From Thermoplasmata archaeon (GTDB lineage: Archaea > Thermoplasmatota > E2 > DHVEG-1 > B18-G2), in contig JAGGWT010000099.1 in the NCBI GenBank assembly GCA_021163455.1, positions 1 to 5,462 on the forward strand: a DNA stretch of 5,462 nt, written 5' to 3'. A program made the position numbers and the translations under genes. This document shows positions 4,575 through 5,462 of this stretch, piece after piece. How positions within the stretch are numbered: position 1 is the stretch's first letter; each line of letters starts with the position of its first letter. Under the pieces are notes generated by a model. It did no database searches and was not told the origin of the DNA. It saw only the letters and a program-made list of their open reading frames with translations.

Positions 4575-5462
4575 AGGACTGAGGAATGTTATCTTCACAA
4601 TTTCCATTGTGGTGATACTGCTGTTTGCGGGCTGTTTAAATGAAAATCCAAACAGATGGGCTTTCAAACTCACCCAGATAGACAAAATGAAATCCCTTGG
4701 TTTTGATGGAGAGGGTGTTAGAATAGGAATTGTGGATACAGGGGTGGATATAGACCATGTAAGTATGGACAGAGACAAACTCGTTGCATGGCTTGATCTG
4801 ATAAATAACAACGAGAAACCATACGACGATAACGGTCATGGAACTTTCATAACCGCTCTGCTGCTTTCAAAAGGTGGAGATCTTTTTGGTAGCGGGATAG
4901 AGGGAATCTGTCCCAATTCTCAGATCGTGGTAGTCAAAGCCGTATCTGATACGGGATATACCAATGATACCCTCATATCCAAAGCCATCGACTTTTGCAT
5001 TCAGAAAGATACGGATATCATTCTACTCTCCCTTTACAAAAATCCCGAGACAATAAATATCGGGAATAAAACCATGGAAAAATGCAAGGAAGCAATTAGC
5101 AGAGGCATCTTTCTGATTGCTCCAGCTGGAGATGATGGAGCACAGGATGACGGAGATGTATTTGAACTTGCAGGTATAGATGAAACCATAGGCGTTGGCT
5201 CAATAAGTAAAAACCTTTACATCTCAACCTTCAGTTCAAAGGGAAACCAGGCTCTTGTTCCTGGAAAACATGAAGCAAGAGAGGATCCCAACAAGAAACC
5301 AGAACTTGTTGCACCTGGTGAAGACATCGAATCCGTAACCGGTTGGGCATCTATCATTAAAAGCGGCACATCGATTTCAGCTGCATTCATTGCCGGCTCG
5401 CTGGCACTCATCCTTGAGGCGTATCCTGATCTCAAAAAATCCGGAAAGGAGGGAATAGAGAA
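4567..5462 (+). CDS. S8 subtilisin-like serine protease, lipoprotein type, with Asp at the oxyanion position (3' end outside window)
   Basis: The frame stays open for 298 codons to the right edge. From the TTG start, a short N-terminus leads to a hydrophobic stretch (about 9-22) ending LFAGC, a lipobox with Cys23 as the lipid-carrying residue, so the protein should be exported and anchored on the outer face of the membrane. The S8 domain begins within about 10 residues. It has VRIGIVDTGVDIDH with catalytic Asp57, NGHGTF with His91, and SGTSISAAFIAG with Ser269. The usual AAGN block reads PAGDD, so Asp189 replaces the oxyanion-hole Asn; the SLG substrate-strand motif reads SLY (155-157), and GTSMASP reads GTSISAA. 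There is no propeptide of the I9 type. The substitutions could mean altered or lost activity; the known precedent for Asp at this position is the convertase PC2. It overlaps pyrK by 8 bases. Its role next to pyrimidine genes is unknown. Confidence 0.88.
   Translation, partial: MDEGLRNVIFTISIVVILLFAGCLNENPNRWAFKLTQIDKMKSLGFDGEGVRIGIVDTGVDIDHVSMDRDKLVAWLDLINNNEKPYDDNGHGTFITALLLSKGGDLFGSGIEGICPNSQIVVVKAVSDTGYTNDTLISKAIDFCIQKDTDIILLSLYKNPETINIGNKTMEKCKEAISRGIFLIAPAGDDGAQDDGDVFELAGIDETIGVGSISKNLYISTFSSKGNQALVPGKHEAREDPNKKPELVAPGEDIESVTGWASIIKSGTSISAAFIAGSLALILEAYPDLKKSGKEGIE

Overview
The window looks like chromosomal DNA of a euryarchaeon-type archaeon, probably a thermophile. The evidence is: an archaeal Nop5 (box C/D RNP core protein); an archaeal type A RNase P RNA that is very GC-rich inside a moderately AT-rich background; TATA-box promoters (TTTATAAA, TTTAAAT) about 25 nt upstream of inferred RNA starts; AGA/AGG/ATA-rich codon use; strong Shine-Dalgarno sites of the GGAGG type; and TTG/GTG starts. 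I cannot assign a genus from sequence alone. An Archaeoglobi- or Thermoplasmatota-like lineage would fit.

Layout. Bases 1-157 (minus) hold the N-terminus of an M20-family Xaa-His dipeptidase (PepD), cut by the window edge. After a 200-base intergenic region comes a very small plus-strand ORF (357-476, 39 aa). It runs tail-to-tail, with one base between, into a minus-strand EamA/DMT transporter (478-1326). Upstream of the transporter on the same strand lies the RNase P RNA gene rnpB (about 1367-1716). Divergent from rnpB is a second very small plus-strand ORF (1836-1940, 34 aa), which again runs tail-to-tail into a minus-strand gene, nop5 (1953-2828). nop5 and pyrD diverge from one shared AT-rich promoter core. 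The plus strand then carries a tight operon with overlapping ends: pyrD (2884-3792), pyrK (3789-4574) and a lipoprotein-type S8 subtilase-like gene (4567 to beyond the right edge).

How the genes work together. PyrD and PyrK should form the NAD-linked heterotetrameric dihydroorotate dehydrogenase of pyrimidine synthesis. The subtilase is translationally coupled to them but has no obvious pyrimidine role. rnpB and nop5 are both stable-RNA processing or modification genes. The two microORFs are unrelated in protein sequence, yet their promoters share a near-identical block: a TATA box, five variable bases, then an 18-base element with 17 matches. This is the strongest unexplained signal in the window. 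It suggests co-regulation or a dispersed small-gene promoter cassette.

The second point of note is the subtilase. It has an intact Asp/His/Ser triad but Asp where the oxyanion-hole Asn is expected, a lipobox, and no room for a propeptide.
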